Shown: positions 35,639 through 44,885 of the stretch, piece after piece
How the letters are laid out: each line of letters opens with the position of its first letter
Position numbering within the stretch: position 1 is the first letter of the stretch
NCBI RefSeq assembly: GCF_965218915.1
Contig: NZ_OZ244708.1
Coordinates: forward strand, 2,356,001-2,420,000
Origin: Novosphingopyxis sp965218915
GTDB taxonomy: Bacteria > Pseudomonadota > Alphaproteobacteria > Sphingomonadales > Sphingomonadaceae
Reading direction: 5' to 3'
DNA: 64,000 bases
Made by a program: the position numbers and the translations under genes
The notes under the pieces: model-generated
The model's database searches: none
The model's input: only the letters and a program-made list of their open reading frames with translations
Told to the model about the DNA's origin: nothing

Positions 35639-37057
35639 TTACCCCACCAACCCGTAGACCAGGATCGCGCCGACCGCGAGCGGACACAGATAAGCGATCA
35701 GGATCCGCCAGGTCATGTGCAGCCCGCCGCTGATGCCGTTCTCGTCATCGGTCAGGCGCTTGTCGGCGATCCAGCCGACGAACAGCGCGACGAGAAACGC
35801 CGAGAGCGGCAGCAGGATTTTGCTGGTCAGCGTGTCGGTGATGGCGAAGAAGTTCTGGCCTTCGAAGATGCTGACGTTCAGCGGGTGCCAGTTCTCCAGC
35901 ACGTTGAACGACAGCGCCGAAACGATCCCGATGGCAAAGGCGAGCCCACCGAGCAGCAATGCCGCCACGCTGCGCGCCATACGCAAACGCTTCATCACCC
36001 AGGCGGTCGGCGCTTCCAGCAGCGCGACCGAGCTGGTCAGCGCGGCGAACAGCACCATCACGAAGAACAGGAAACCGATGAGCGATCCTGCCGGCATGGT
36101 CTGGAAGCTGGCGGGCAGCGTCTGGAACATCAGCGTCGGACCGCTGTCGGCCGCAAGTCCCGCGGCGAACACGATCGGAAAGATCGCCAGCCCCGCGATG
36201 ATCGCCACCGCGGTATCGGCCGCCGCGATGATCGTCGAGGTGCCCGCAAGATTGGTCTTGCGATCTGCGTAGGCGCCGTAGGTGATCATCATCGCCGAGC
36301 CGAGCGAGAGCGAGAAGAAGGCCTGCCCCAGCGCCGCCAGCATCACGCCGGGTTTCAACAGCCGCGCCGGCTCGAAGGCGAACAGGAAAGAAAAGGCCTC
36401 CCCGGCCGCGCCGGTGGCGAGGCTGTAGAGCGTGATCCCGACCAGCAACAGAAAGAACGTCGGCATCAGATAGACCGCGATCTTCTCGATCCCGCCATGC
36501 ACGCCGCGCGCGACGACAAAGGCGGTCAGCGCCATGAACAGCGCATGCATGCCCAGCATCAGCGGGTTGTTGGCGAACAAGGCGGGCAAATGGTCCTGGA
36601 TCTGTTCGAGGGTCTGTCCCTGAAACGCGCCGCCGAGCAGCGCACCATTGCCGATGCTCGTGAAAACATCGCTCGCGAACAGCCCGATATAATAGAGCAC
36701 CCAGCCCGCGATCACGCTGTAGAATGTCAGGATCAGGAACGCCCCCAGCATGCCGATACCGGCCAGCGCCGACCAGGCCGTGGACGCCCCGCTATCCCGC
36801 GCGACGATTTTGGTGCTTTCGATCGCGTCGGCCTTGCCGTGCCGCCCGATCAGCGTCTCGGACAGGAGGACCGGCAGACCGATCAGCAATATGCAAAGGA
36901 TGTAGAAGATCACGAACGCGCCGCCGCCATTGGTCCCGGCCTCGGACGGAAACCGCCACAAATTGCCGAGTCCGACCGCCGATCCCGTCGCCGCCAGAAT
37001 GAACCCCCAACGCGACGACCATCCCTCGGTCGCCTGCGTACCGGCTGCGTGTGCCAT
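35639..37057 (-). CDS. Sodium-dependent transporter, NSS (SNF) family
   Basis: A 472-residue secondary transporter of the LeuT type. Helix 1 carries the sodium and substrate site RWGFILAATGSAVGLGNLWRFP followed by NGGGAFVIFY. About 12 hydrophobic helices are visible. The family takes up amino acids or related amines with sodium. AGGGG lies 9 bases before the chosen ATG at 37057; further in-frame ATGs upstream would add up to 27 residues with no hydrophobic character. Confidence 0.88.
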   Translation of the reverse strand: MAHAAGTQATEGWSSRWGFILAATGSAVGLGNLWRFPSEAGTNGGGAFVIFYILCILLIGLPVLLSETLIGRHGKADAIESTKIVARDSGASTAWSALAGIGMLGAFLILTFYSVIAGWVLYYIGLFASDVFTSIGNGALLGGAFQGQTLEQIQDHLPALFANNPLMLGMHALFMALTAFVVARGVHGGIEKIAVYLMPTFFLLLVGITLYSLATGAAGEAFSFLFAFEPARLLKPGVMLAALGQAFFSLSLGSAMMITYGAYADRKTNLAGTSTIIAAADTAVAIIAGLAIFPIVFAAGLAADSGPTLMFQTLPASFQTMPAGSLIGFLFFVMVLFAALTSSVALLEAPTAWVMKRLRMARSVAALLLGGLAFAIGIVSALSFNVLENWHPLNVSIFEGQNFFAITDTLTSKILLPLSAFLVALFVGWIADKRLTDDENGISGGLHMTWRILIAYLCPLAVGAILVYGLVG

Positions 37058-37144
37058 CGAACTATCCCCTCGCATGCTTTGTTCTGATTTGCCGCGCTTA
37101 TATGCGGTGCAGTGCAAAAGACAAATCGTGGGGGGCATAGGAAA

Positions 37145-37322
37145 CCTTCTCCCGCCCGGGCGGGAGAAGGATATGCAGCCTTACCGCGCAGCGGTTAGGC
37201 GAAGTTGGATGAGGGTGGGTGGCGAAGCCATCGATCGGTCGGCGCTGCTGGGCGCCCTCTCCGCTGCGACTACATTCGCTATGCTCATGAAGTCTCGCTC
37301 CTCTCCCGTGAACGGGAGAGGG
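37145..37322. repeat. Dispersed palindromic repeat, family B, copy 6 (inverted relative to copy 5)
   Basis: It is bounded by CCTTCTCCCGCCCGGGCGGG and CCTCTCCCGTGAACGGGAGA. It contains CGAAGTTGGATGAGGGTGG and AAGTCTCGCTCC, the reverse complements of strings in copies 4 and 5. It separates the NSS transporter and hinT genes. Confidence 0.85.
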
Positions 37323-37328
37323 TTGGAA

Positions 37329-37706
37329 TCAGCGCGCCAGCATCGGCCCGAGCTTCTGGCCCGCGAACACATGCACATGGAGATGCCCGACCTCCTGATG
37401 CGCATCCTGCCCGACATTGGCGAGCAGACGATAGCCCGGTGCCACCAGCTCCAAATTGCGCGCAACCGTCCCTACCGCGCGCACGAACCCCGCGATCATC
37501 GCGTCATCGGCGTGCACGGAGAAATCGTCCCAACTGACATAAGCGCCCTTGGGAATCACCAGCACATGGATGGGCGCCTGCGGGTTGATATCGCGGAACG
37601 CCAGTGCATGCTCATCCTCATAGACCTTCTCGCACGGGATTTCGCCGCGCAGGATTTTGGCGAAGATGTTGCTCTCGTCATAGGCTTGGGTCGCATCGAC
37701 GCTCAT
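37329..37706 (-). CDS. hinT: HIT family hydrolase (HinT-like)
   Basis: A 125-residue histidine-triad protein. It opens with the ENIFAKIL-like NIFAKILRGEIPCEKVYEDE. The triad is HLHVHVF near residue 113. HinT-type enzymes hydrolyse purine nucleoside phosphoramidates. It starts 10 bases after hisE ends, a linkage often seen in alphaproteobacteria. Confidence 0.92.
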   Translation of the reverse strand: MSVDATQAYDESNIFAKILRGEIPCEKVYEDEHALAFRDINPQAPIHVLVIPKGAYVSWDDFSVHADDAMIAGFVRAVGTVARNLELVAPGYRLLANVGQDAHQEVGHLHVHVFAGQKLGPMLAR

Positions 37707-37716
37707 GCTTGGCTCC

Positions 37717-38034
37717 TCAATCCGGTCGCGTGCTTTTTTCGTCGAGGCCCGACAGCCCCTCGCGCCGCGTCAGTTCGGTCTCGACCTCCTCGAACCGCAC
37801 GCCGCAATCGGCCAGCAGCATCAGATGGTGAAAGATCAGATCGGCCGACTCGGCGATCACGTCTTCGCGGCTTTCGGAAACCGCCGCGATCACCGTCTCG
37901 ACCGCTTCCTCGCCCAGCTTCTGAGCGATCTTGGCGCGTCCCTTGCCGCGCAGCCGCGCGACATAACTCGCCTCCGGGTCGCCCTTGCGGCGTTCGGCGA
38001 TAACCCGTTCGAGGCGGTATAATATTGCGCTCAT
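37717..38034 (-). CDS. hisE: Phosphoribosyl-ATP pyrophosphatase
   Basis: A 105-residue HisE, the second step of histidine synthesis. It shows SYVARLRGKGRAKIAQKLGEE and the acidic metal-binding helix EAVETVIAAVSE, with SADLIFHHLMLL. The start at 38034 gives the normal family length. Other his genes are not in the window; only hinT follows, and a MarR-type regulator gene precedes by 32 bases. Confidence 0.93.
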   Translation of the reverse strand: MSAILYRLERVIAERRKGDPEASYVARLRGKGRAKIAQKLGEEAVETVIAAVSESREDVIAESADLIFHHLMLLADCGVRFEEVETELTRREGLSGLDEKSTRPD

Positions 38035-38066
38035 TTCCGCCGAGTGGCCCTCGCAAGGCGTCCGCG

Positions 38067-38585
38067 TCAAGTGCGATTCCCCCCGGAGCGGGCCAGACCC
38101 GCCACCATCCGCCGGTCGGCGGAATCGAGTAGCCCCTGAAGCACCTGCCAAAAGCCGGTGACGGCCTCCTGCCCCGCATCGCCGTAAGCCGCGGCCATCC
38201 GCGCGCGCATCGCATCGAACAATTCGTTCTCCACCACCTGGCCGGAGTCCGTCAGCGACAACAGCCTCTGACGGCGGTCATTACGTCCGGACCGCGCCTC
38301 GACCAACCCCCGCTCGATCAAATCGCCGAGCACGCGGCCGAGCGACTGCTTGGTCACGCCGAGATAGCCGAGCAGCGTCTTGACGCTGAGCCCCGGATCG
38401 CGCGCGATGAAATACAGACAGCGCGCATGGGCACGTCCGAACTTCGCCTCGGCCAAAGCGCGATCGCCCGCTTCGGCGATCGCGGCGCTCGCGAAATGCA
38501 TCAGCTCCAAGCCGCGCCGAACCTCCTCCTCGCGCAGAAACATCGGCGATGCCGGCGGAAAATGGCTAGCGGTTCGGTCGACCAT
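38067..38585 (-). CDS. MarR family transcriptional regulator
   Basis: A 172-residue winged-helix regulator. The recognition region reads LLGYLGVTKQSLGRVLGDLI and the wing SGRNDRRQRLLSLT. AAGGCG lies a little before the start at 38585; longer starts reach 38645. It diverges from ilvE, so it may control ilvE, itself, or a target elsewhere. The ligand is unknown. Confidence 0.85.
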   Translation of the reverse strand: MVDRTASHFPPASPMFLREEEVRRGLELMHFASAAIAEAGDRALAEAKFGRAHARCLYFIARDPGLSVKTLLGYLGVTKQSLGRVLGDLIERGLVEARSGRNDRRQRLLSLTDSGQVVENELFDAMRARMAAAYGDAGQEAVTGFWQVLQGLLDSADRRMVAGLARSGGNRT

Positions 38586-38680
38586 GAGACGCGCCTTGCT
38601 GAGGGTCCGGACGTCAATGATGACGGTTGTGACGAAGCGAGGCAAGCCGCCCGCGGCCCCGCATCGACTGGTGGCAATGC

Positions 38681-39802
38681 ATGGCTGCCCACGCTAAAGC
38701 CGCATTCATGACAAGCCACATGAACTTCCCCGTCGAAACCCATCCCCAACCCGTCTCCGCCAGCGAGCGCGAGAAGCTGCTCGAAGACCCCGGCTTCGGC
38801 AAATTGTTCACCGATCATATGGTGACCCTGCGCTGGAGCGAGAACGAAGGCTGGCACGACGGCAAGGTGAGCGCGCGCCGCCCGATCGAGATGGACCCGG
38901 CGACGGCCGTGCTGCACTATGCACAGGAAATCTTCGAAGGCATGAAGGCCTATCGGCTGGGTGACGGCAGCGCCGCCCTGTTCCGGCCGGATCGCAACGC
39001 CGCGCGCTTCCGTGCCTCGTCCCGGCGCCTGGCGATGCCCGAGCTGCCCGACGAGCTGTTCATCGAGGCGATCGAGACGCTGGTCGACACCGATTCGAAC
39101 TGGATCCCGCCGGGCGACGGCGCCGCCTTGTATCTGCGCCCGTTCATGTTCGCCAGCGAGGTGTTCCTCGGCGTGCGCCCGGCCAAGGAATATCTGTTCA
39201 TCGTCATCGCCAGCTCGGTCGGTGCCTATTTCAAGGGCGGCGCCGCGCCGATCTCGCTGTGGGTTTCGTTCGATTACAACCGCGCGGGCCCCGGCGGCAC
39301 GGGCGCGGCCAAATGCGGCGGAAATTACGCGTCCAGCCTGCTGCCGCATGGCGAGGCGCTGTCGAAGGGCTGCGACCAGGTTTGTTTTCTCGACGCGGCC
39401 GAGCATGTATGGATCGAGGAACTGGGCGGCATGAACCTGTTCTTCGTGATGGACGACGGCAGCCTGGTAACCCCGCCGCTGACCGACACGATCCTGGCCG
39501 GCATCACCCGCGATTCGCTGATCCAGCTGGCGCGCGATGCGGGCCATGCGGTGCGCGAGGAGCGTTATTCGTTCGAGCAGTGGAAGGTCGACGCGCAAAG
39601 CGGGCGATGCGCCGAGACCTTTGCTTGCGGCACTGCCGCGGTGGTGACCCCGGTCGGCACGGTGAAATCGGATCATGGCGCGTTCACCCTCGGCGACGGC
39701 GAGACCGCCGGTCCGGTCACCGCCAAACTCCACGCCGCGCTCGAGGCGATCCAGCGCGGCGAGAGCAACGACTCGCATGGCTGGGTGAAGCGGCTCGGCT
39801 GA
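38681..39802 (+). CDS. ilvE: Branched-chain amino acid aminotransferase
   Basis: A class IV PLP aminotransferase of up to 373 residues that makes valine, leucine and isoleucine. It shows HYAQEIFEGMKAY, RPFMFASE, the PLP lysine in GTGAAKCGGNYASSL, and CGTAAVVTPVG. GGTGG lies 6 bases before the ATG at 38681, but in-frame ATGs at 38708 and 38720 would remove 9 or 13 poorly conserved residues, so the start is uncertain. Confidence 0.93.
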   Translation: MAAHAKAAFMTSHMNFPVETHPQPVSASEREKLLEDPGFGKLFTDHMVTLRWSENEGWHDGKVSARRPIEMDPATAVLHYAQEIFEGMKAYRLGDGSAALFRPDRNAARFRASSRRLAMPELPDELFIEAIETLVDTDSNWIPPGDGAALYLRPFMFASEVFLGVRPAKEYLFIVIASSVGAYFKGGAAPISLWVSFDYNRAGPGGTGAAKCGGNYASSLLPHGEALSKGCDQVCFLDAAEHVWIEELGGMNLFFVMDDGSLVTPPLTDTILAGITRDSLIQLARDAGHAVREERYSFEQWKVDAQSGRCAETFACGTAAVVTPVGTVKSDHGAFTLGDGETAGPVTAKLHAALEAIQRGESNDSHGWVKRLG

Positions 39803-39874
39803 TCGATCGCCGAACCCCCTTCCCTCGCCGCCGATGATCCGTATATAGGCGCGCAAGACGTGAAAAGCGCCTGC

Positions 39875-39949
39875 TGGGGCGTAGCCAAGCGGTAAGGCAC
39901 CGGTTTTTGGTATCGGCATGCGCAGGTTCGAATCCTGCCGCCCCAGCCA
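39875..39949 (+). tRNA. tRNA-Gln (anticodon UUG)
   Basis: The acceptor stem TGGGGCG pairs with CGCCCCA. The anticodon arm CCGGT-TTTTGGT-ATCGG places TTG at the anticodon, the T-arm has GCAGGTTCGAATCCTGC, and the CCA end is encoded. The D-arm is GTAGCCAAGCGGTAAGGC. It stands alone, about 70 bases after ilvE. Confidence 0.95.
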
Positions 39950-40037
39950 AGTTTCTAATTTTCGAAAAAGTCCGCAGTTTGGTTCCTGAAGGATTCGGCA
40001 AGGCGCGATCCGGGATCGATAAAGGAGCGGCCGGAGA

Positions 40038-40940
40038 TCACCGATCAGCAGAAGAAAGCTGTTCGACGTGAACCCAGTCTACATACATGGCGATTTGGCC
40101 ACGCTGGATCTGCCGAACGGTCGCTTCCGGGATGCCATTATAAGGTTGTTCGATCCCATTGGTCTTGAACGGATAGGCGCCGCCCAAGGCAAAGTTGAGA
40201 ATGATGAATTGAGGACCGTCAAACGCCCATTTGCCGTAATGCTCGACCATCGGCCGGGTCACGCGATAAGTGGGGTGGCCATCGAGCTTGAACAGAATTT
40301 GATCGGGTGTCCAGTCCACCGAATAGACGTGCCAATCGGTGACGTCGGTATCGTCTCTGAAGAAATATTTGTTCACGAGCGGGGTTTCGCCTGAATAGCC
40401 CGGTCCATGAAGCGCCACGCCGGTCCAGTCCTTCTCGCCGACATATTCCATGATGTCGGTTTCGCCGCTTGCCGGCCATTCGCCATAGCCGAGCAGCCAG
40501 AATGCGGGCCAGACCCCCTGGGCATCGGGCATTTTGATGCGCGCCGATGCGGTGCCGTAAGTGAAATCGAATTTATCGCGCGTCGTGATGCGCCCCGAAA
40601 GGAAATCCGCAGGGCGGCCGGAGGGCGTTTCAAAGCCCTTGCTGAATGTCGGCTTCAGCGCCAGCACGCCGCCATCGGCACCGGCAATCGTTCCTGCGGG
40701 CAGGACCCGGACCGTATCCGGCGAATCGACATAGGCCTGCTGCTCGTTGTTCACCCAGAATTCCGGGCCGACGACGTTCCATTTGCCGCGGTCCAGCGCA
40801 CCGGAGTCGAATTCGTCGGCGAACATCAGCGGACCGCTTAGTGCCAGCGGGAGCGCTGCGGGAGCAGGCGTCTCCGCCATTTGGCATCCGCTCGGGACCA
40901 GAATGCCTGCCAACGCAAGCAATAGGGCTATGATGCGCAT
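40038..40940 (-). CDS. Secreted family 16 glycoside hydrolase (beta-glucanase), lipoprotein
   Basis: A 300-residue lipoprotein (lipobox PSGC, Cys19) with a GH16 catalytic domain. The catalytic motif ExDxxE is GETDIMEYVG (Glu160, Asp162, Glu165). WPAFWLLGYGEWPASG and WHVYSVDWTPDQILF line the cleft as in laminarinases and lichenases. It should cut beta-1,3 or mixed-linkage glucan outside the cytoplasm. GAAGGG precedes the ATG at 40940, and the transporter gene ends 8 bases upstream, so both are in one operon. Confidence 0.92.
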   Translation of the reverse strand: MRIIALLLALAGILVPSGCQMAETPAPAALPLALSGPLMFADEFDSGALDRGKWNVVGPEFWVNNEQQAYVDSPDTVRVLPAGTIAGADGGVLALKPTFSKGFETPSGRPADFLSGRITTRDKFDFTYGTASARIKMPDAQGVWPAFWLLGYGEWPASGETDIMEYVGEKDWTGVALHGPGYSGETPLVNKYFFRDDTDVTDWHVYSVDWTPDQILFKLDGHPTYRVTRPMVEHYGKWAFDGPQFIILNFALGGAYPFKTNGIEQPYNGIPEATVRQIQRGQIAMYVDWVHVEQLSSADR

Positions 40941-40948
40941 ATTTCCCT

Positions 40949-42247
40949 TCACGCCGCCGCCGGCGTTCGCGCATACCATCCGAAGCTGGCGATCACGGCG
41001 TAGCAGATGGCGGGGATGACGAGCGCCAGATAGAGACTGCCGCTGGTGTCCGCGACCACGCCGGTTAGGAGTGGCACCACCGCGCCGCCGAAGATCGCGA
41101 CGTTGATGATGCCCGATCCGTCCGCCGCGCGGCTGCCCAGCTTCTCGCAGGCCAGGCTGAAGATCGTCGGGAACATGATCGAGTTCATCAGGCCGATCGC
41201 GAGCAGGCTATAGCCCGAAACGACGCCGCTCGTGTTGGTCGAGATCAGCAGCAGCGTGATGGCGCCCAGCGCGACGAATGCGAGGACCTTGCCCGGGCTC
41301 AGCACACGCAGGACGGCCGAACCGATGAATCGCCCGATCATCGCACCGCCCCAGTAGAGAAAGATCAACGATCCTGCCTTAGCCTGCGTCAGCCCCATCA
41401 CGCCCGGCTGTTCCAGATAGCTGACGATGAGCGAGCCGATCGACACTTCCGCGCCGACATAGAGGAAGATGCACAGCGCGCCGAAGCCGAAGCGCTTGCG
41501 CTTGACGAGATCGAGTCCGCCGAGACCCGTGCTCGGCTCGTGCCGCTCGCCCTGCAGCTTGTCGCGGAATATCCACACCACCGTAGCGACGATGGCGAGC
41601 ATGACGGCGATGGCGATATAGCCGCCCATGATCGCCCCGCTCTCGGCGATGCGATATTCGCTGAGCGCCGCGCCGGTCAGTTCGGACGCGCTGAGATCGG
41701 CCAGGCTGCCGAGGATCAGCGCGGCGCCCGCGATCGGGAAGATGGTGGTGCCGAGCGAGTTGAACGCCTGCGCAAAGGTCAGCCGGCTATGCGCCGTCGC
41801 TTGCGGCCCGAGCAGCGAGATCAACGGGTTGGCGACCACCTGAACGACGACCACGCCGCTCGCCAGCACGAACAGCGCGAACAGAAACAATGCGTAGGTC
41901 GCGGTCTGCGAGGCCGGAATGAACAGCAGGCAGCCGGTCATCATGATGAGCAGTCCCGCCACCGCGCCGCGCATATAGCCGATCTTTTTCACCAGCTTGG
42001 CGCCCGGAATACCGATCACCAGATAGGCGGTGAAAAAGCAGAACTGCACCAGCATCGCCTGCGTGTAGTTGAGCGTGAACAGCTCCTTCAGCTTGGGAAT
42101 GATGACGTCGTTCAGCGAAGTGATGCCGCCGAAGATCAGGAACAGCGCGAAAACGAAGCCCTGCAGCCCCGGCGCGCGGATCGGCTCGGCATCCCCTTCG
42201 ACCGGATGAGGATCGCTACTCGATGCGACGTCTGGAGCTAGTGCCAT
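40949..42247 (-). CDS. FucP/GluP-type MFS sugar transporter
   Basis: A 432-residue inner-membrane permease with about 12 helices. The FucP-like signature is visible in GGITSLNDVIIPKLKELF and the middle part VVQVVANPLISLLGP. This family imports fucose, glucose, galactose or gluco-oligosaccharides with protons. It lies between GH3 and GH16 genes, so glucose or a small beta-glucoside is the likely cargo. Confidence 0.9.
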   Translation of the reverse strand: MALAPDVASSSDPHPVEGDAEPIRAPGLQGFVFALFLIFGGITSLNDVIIPKLKELFTLNYTQAMLVQFCFFTAYLVIGIPGAKLVKKIGYMRGAVAGLLIMMTGCLLFIPASQTATYALFLFALFVLASGVVVVQVVANPLISLLGPQATAHSRLTFAQAFNSLGTTIFPIAGAALILGSLADLSASELTGAALSEYRIAESGAIMGGYIAIAVMLAIVATVVWIFRDKLQGERHEPSTGLGGLDLVKRKRFGFGALCIFLYVGAEVSIGSLIVSYLEQPGVMGLTQAKAGSLIFLYWGGAMIGRFIGSAVLRVLSPGKVLAFVALGAITLLLISTNTSGVVSGYSLLAIGLMNSIMFPTIFSLACEKLGSRAADGSGIINVAIFGGAVVPLLTGVVADTSGSLYLALVIPAICYAVIASFGWYARTPAAA

Positions 42248-42298
42248 GAGCGATCCTCTTTCTTCCCGGTCCTGATATCGCCGGGTTATAGCCTGTGT

Positions 42299-44824
42299 TC
42301 AGCCGGCGGGCGAGGGGCATGCCAAGTCTTCACCGACCGCCTCCACTTTGGCAGCGAACAGGGTAATGGCAAAGCCCCGATCCGCGGTGATCCGCAGGGC
42401 GTTGCCGAGCTGAGTCAGGTCCGCGCCGGCATCGGCGAAGCAGCGCAGGGGTATTTTAAGCGTCGAGGGCTGGCCCAGCGCCAGGTCCGCAATCAATCCG
42501 GTCGCATCCATGGCGGTGTCGCCCATCGCGATCATGACCGGTCCCGAGCCGCGCTGATCGATCCGCCAGTCCAGCCGCAAGGCAAAGGCGTTGCCCAGCT
42601 GGCGCGACAGATCGACGACCGGACCGTCGATGCTCACCGCGCCTTGATCGCTCCAGACGATCTGCTTGGCATCCTCCTGCGCTGTGAAATCGACCGAGCT
42701 CGTCGCAACGGCATGTTCCGGGCTCGCCTGCGGACGCGACTCCACCGTCAGCGCCCCCCCGCCGTCGCTGACCGTCATGACCCAAGGCGCCCGCGCGCGT
42801 CCGGCGCCGAAGAAATCCTGCACGTTCAGCGCGGCCGTCACGTCCATCCCCGGATCTTCGGACAGGCCCGGCACCCGATGGTCGCTGCCATAATCCAGGC
42901 CATAGCCCAGCGGGAACAGGGGGGCCGTGATCGGCGAGCGCGCGTCGGCGGGCCAAGGAAAGGAAAGCCGGCCGGTAAAATCGCGCGCGGTGGTGCCGTC
43001 GACGCGGGCCACCAGCACATCGGCCACGCCGATCCCCTGCGAGCCGGGGAGCCAGGCGGCCACGAACGCGTCGGACGCGTTGATCTCCGGACTGGTGAAC
43101 ATCGGCCGGCCGGACAGGAACACCGAGACGACGGGAATGCCAGCGCTTTTCAGCTTTTTCAGCAGCGCCAGATCGGTGGCACCCGCCGGTTGATAATCGA
43201 GCGTCGGCACGTCGCCCTGAAATTCCGCATATGGCGGCTCGCCGAAGACCATGATCGCAACATCGGGTCTGGCCGTGAAATTGCCATCCAAGGCCAGTTC
43301 GGCGCTACCGCCGGCCTGCTTCACCGATGCGGAAATACCGTCCCAGACGGTCTGGCCGTTGGAGAAATCGCTGTTGGTGACGTCGGTACCCTGCCAGCTG
43401 ATCGTCCAGCCGCCGGCCTGCATCGCCATATCGTCCGCGCTCCTGCCCGCCACCAGAACCTTGGCGCCCGGCTTGATCGGCAGGACCGAGCCGTTGTTCT
43501 TGAGCAGCACGAGCGATTTGGCGACCGCTTCCCGCGCCAGCGCGAGATGATCCTGCGCGCCGATGGCCGCGTAATCGCGGCGCGTCGCCGGCTGGTCCTC
43601 CAGCAGGCCGAGCTTGGCCTTGACCCGCAGGATGCGGCGCACGGCATCTTCGAGCCGTTCCAGCGAAATCAGGCCCGCCCGCGCCTCCTGCAAGGTGTTG
43701 TCGAACAATCCCTTCCAGCTGTCGGGCGCCATGTAGAGATCGAGGCCCGCTTCGAGCGCGGCGGGACAATCGGTGACCGTGCAGCCCCCGATCTGTCCGT
43801 GCGCATTCCAGTCGCCGACGACGAACCCTTCGAAACCCATTTGTCCCTTGAGCACACCGGTCAACAGCGACTTGTTGCCGTGGTTCTTCACGCCGTTCCA
43901 GCCGGAGAAACTGGCCATTACTGTCAGCGCGCCGGCGTCGATCGCGGCCGGATAGCCCTGTGCGTGAATGGCGATCAGTTCGGCTTCCGGAACGATCGCG
44001 TCGCCTTGGTCCTTGCCGCCCTCGGTCCCGCCATCGGCGAGGAAATGCTTGGCCGTGGCGGCGACATGATCGGTCGCCAGTTCCTCGCCCGATTGCAGCG
44101 CCCCCTGCAGGCCGAGCACCATCGCCCCGGCATAATCGGCGACCAGCGCGGGGTCGGACGAATAGCCTTCATAGATGCGCCCCCAGCGCGGATCCTGCGG
44201 CACGGCCAGCGTGGGCGCGAAGGTCCACTCGATCCCGCTTCCCGCGACCTCGGCGGCGGTGACCGCGCCGATCCGCCGGATCATTTCCGGATCATGCGCC
44301 GCGCCGAGCCCGATATTGTGCGGGAAGAGCGTGGCGTTGGGGAGATTGCTATGCCCGTGCACGGCATCGATCCCGAAGATGATCGGGATGGCGATCCCCT
44401 GCCCGCGCGGCCTGAGCGAGGCGGCGCGAAACTCGCTCACCAATCTGTCCCAGTCGGCCGCGCTCGAACGCTCGTTCCCATGGGGTCCGCTGTTGCCGCC
44501 CGCCAGGATCGAGCCGAGCGGATAGTCCGCCAGATCGGCCGGCGTGATCGTGGTGATATCGGCCTGGATGACCTGCCCGACTTTCTGCGCCAGCGTCATT
44601 GAACCGATCAGCCGGGTGATCTTCGCCTCGGTTTCTAAATCGGTGATCGCGGCCGGGCTGCGTGCGCTCGGCCAGCGTTCGGGATGCGCGGTGGCGGACA
44701 TCGCCTTGCCGCTATTCGCCGCTCCGCCCCTGGAAGGCGCAGCGGGTGGCGCAAGCTGCGTGCAGCCGATGGTTCCACAGGCGAGTATGGCCGCCGCCAA
44801 CGACGCTTTACCGGTCAATTCCAT
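42299..44824 (-). CDS. Family 3 glycoside hydrolase (exo-beta-glucosidase), exported
   Basis: An 841-residue GH3 enzyme with a lipobox-like signal (TIGC, Cys21). The barrel domain has GIDAVHGHSNLPNATLFPHN and the nucleophile in FEGFVVGDWNAHG (Asp338). The second domain has LVLLKNNGSVLPI. About 200 extra residues at the C-terminus form an added domain, as in ExoP-type 1,3/1,4-beta-glucosidases. It probably finishes glucan fragments in the periplasm. A LacI-type palindrome lies 20 bases before the start. Confidence 0.93.
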   Translation of the reverse strand: MELTGKASLAAAILACGTIGCTQLAPPAAPSRGGAANSGKAMSATAHPERWPSARSPAAITDLETEAKITRLIGSMTLAQKVGQVIQADITTITPADLADYPLGSILAGGNSGPHGNERSSAADWDRLVSEFRAASLRPRGQGIAIPIIFGIDAVHGHSNLPNATLFPHNIGLGAAHDPEMIRRIGAVTAAEVAGSGIEWTFAPTLAVPQDPRWGRIYEGYSSDPALVADYAGAMVLGLQGALQSGEELATDHVAATAKHFLADGGTEGGKDQGDAIVPEAELIAIHAQGYPAAIDAGALTVMASFSGWNGVKNHGNKSLLTGVLKGQMGFEGFVVGDWNAHGQIGGCTVTDCPAALEAGLDLYMAPDSWKGLFDNTLQEARAGLISLERLEDAVRRILRVKAKLGLLEDQPATRRDYAAIGAQDHLALAREAVAKSLVLLKNNGSVLPIKPGAKVLVAGRSADDMAMQAGGWTISWQGTDVTNSDFSNGQTVWDGISASVKQAGGSAELALDGNFTARPDVAIMVFGEPPYAEFQGDVPTLDYQPAGATDLALLKKLKSAGIPVVSVFLSGRPMFTSPEINASDAFVAAWLPGSQGIGVADVLVARVDGTTARDFTGRLSFPWPADARSPITAPLFPLGYGLDYGSDHRVPGLSEDPGMDVTAALNVQDFFGAGRARAPWVMTVSDGGGALTVESRPQASPEHAVATSSVDFTAQEDAKQIVWSDQGAVSIDGPVVDLSRQLGNAFALRLDWRIDQRGSGPVMIAMGDTAMDATGLIADLALGQPSTLKIPLRCFADAGADLTQLGNALRITADRGFAITLFAAKVEAVGEDLACPSPAG

Positions 44825-44840
44825 CCTCGCCCCATCTATG

Positions 44841-44856
44841 TTGTGAACGTTATCAA
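44841..44856. promoter_or_regulatory. LacI-type operator upstream of the GH3 gene
   Basis: TTGTGAACGTTATCAA has the central AACGTT and outer TTG/CAA symmetry of LacI/GalR-family operators. A perfect GTGAACGTTCAC version precedes the TonB-dependent receptor gene at 55198. It lies between the MFS and GH3 genes. Confidence 0.65.
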
Positions 44857-44885
44857 GATTGAAATCGCACGGTCTTCGGGCAAAA

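Noticed and set aside
42644..44602. Long plus-strand open frame of 652 codons
   Set aside because: It is antisense to the GH3 gene and composed mainly of Arg, Gly, Ala and His.
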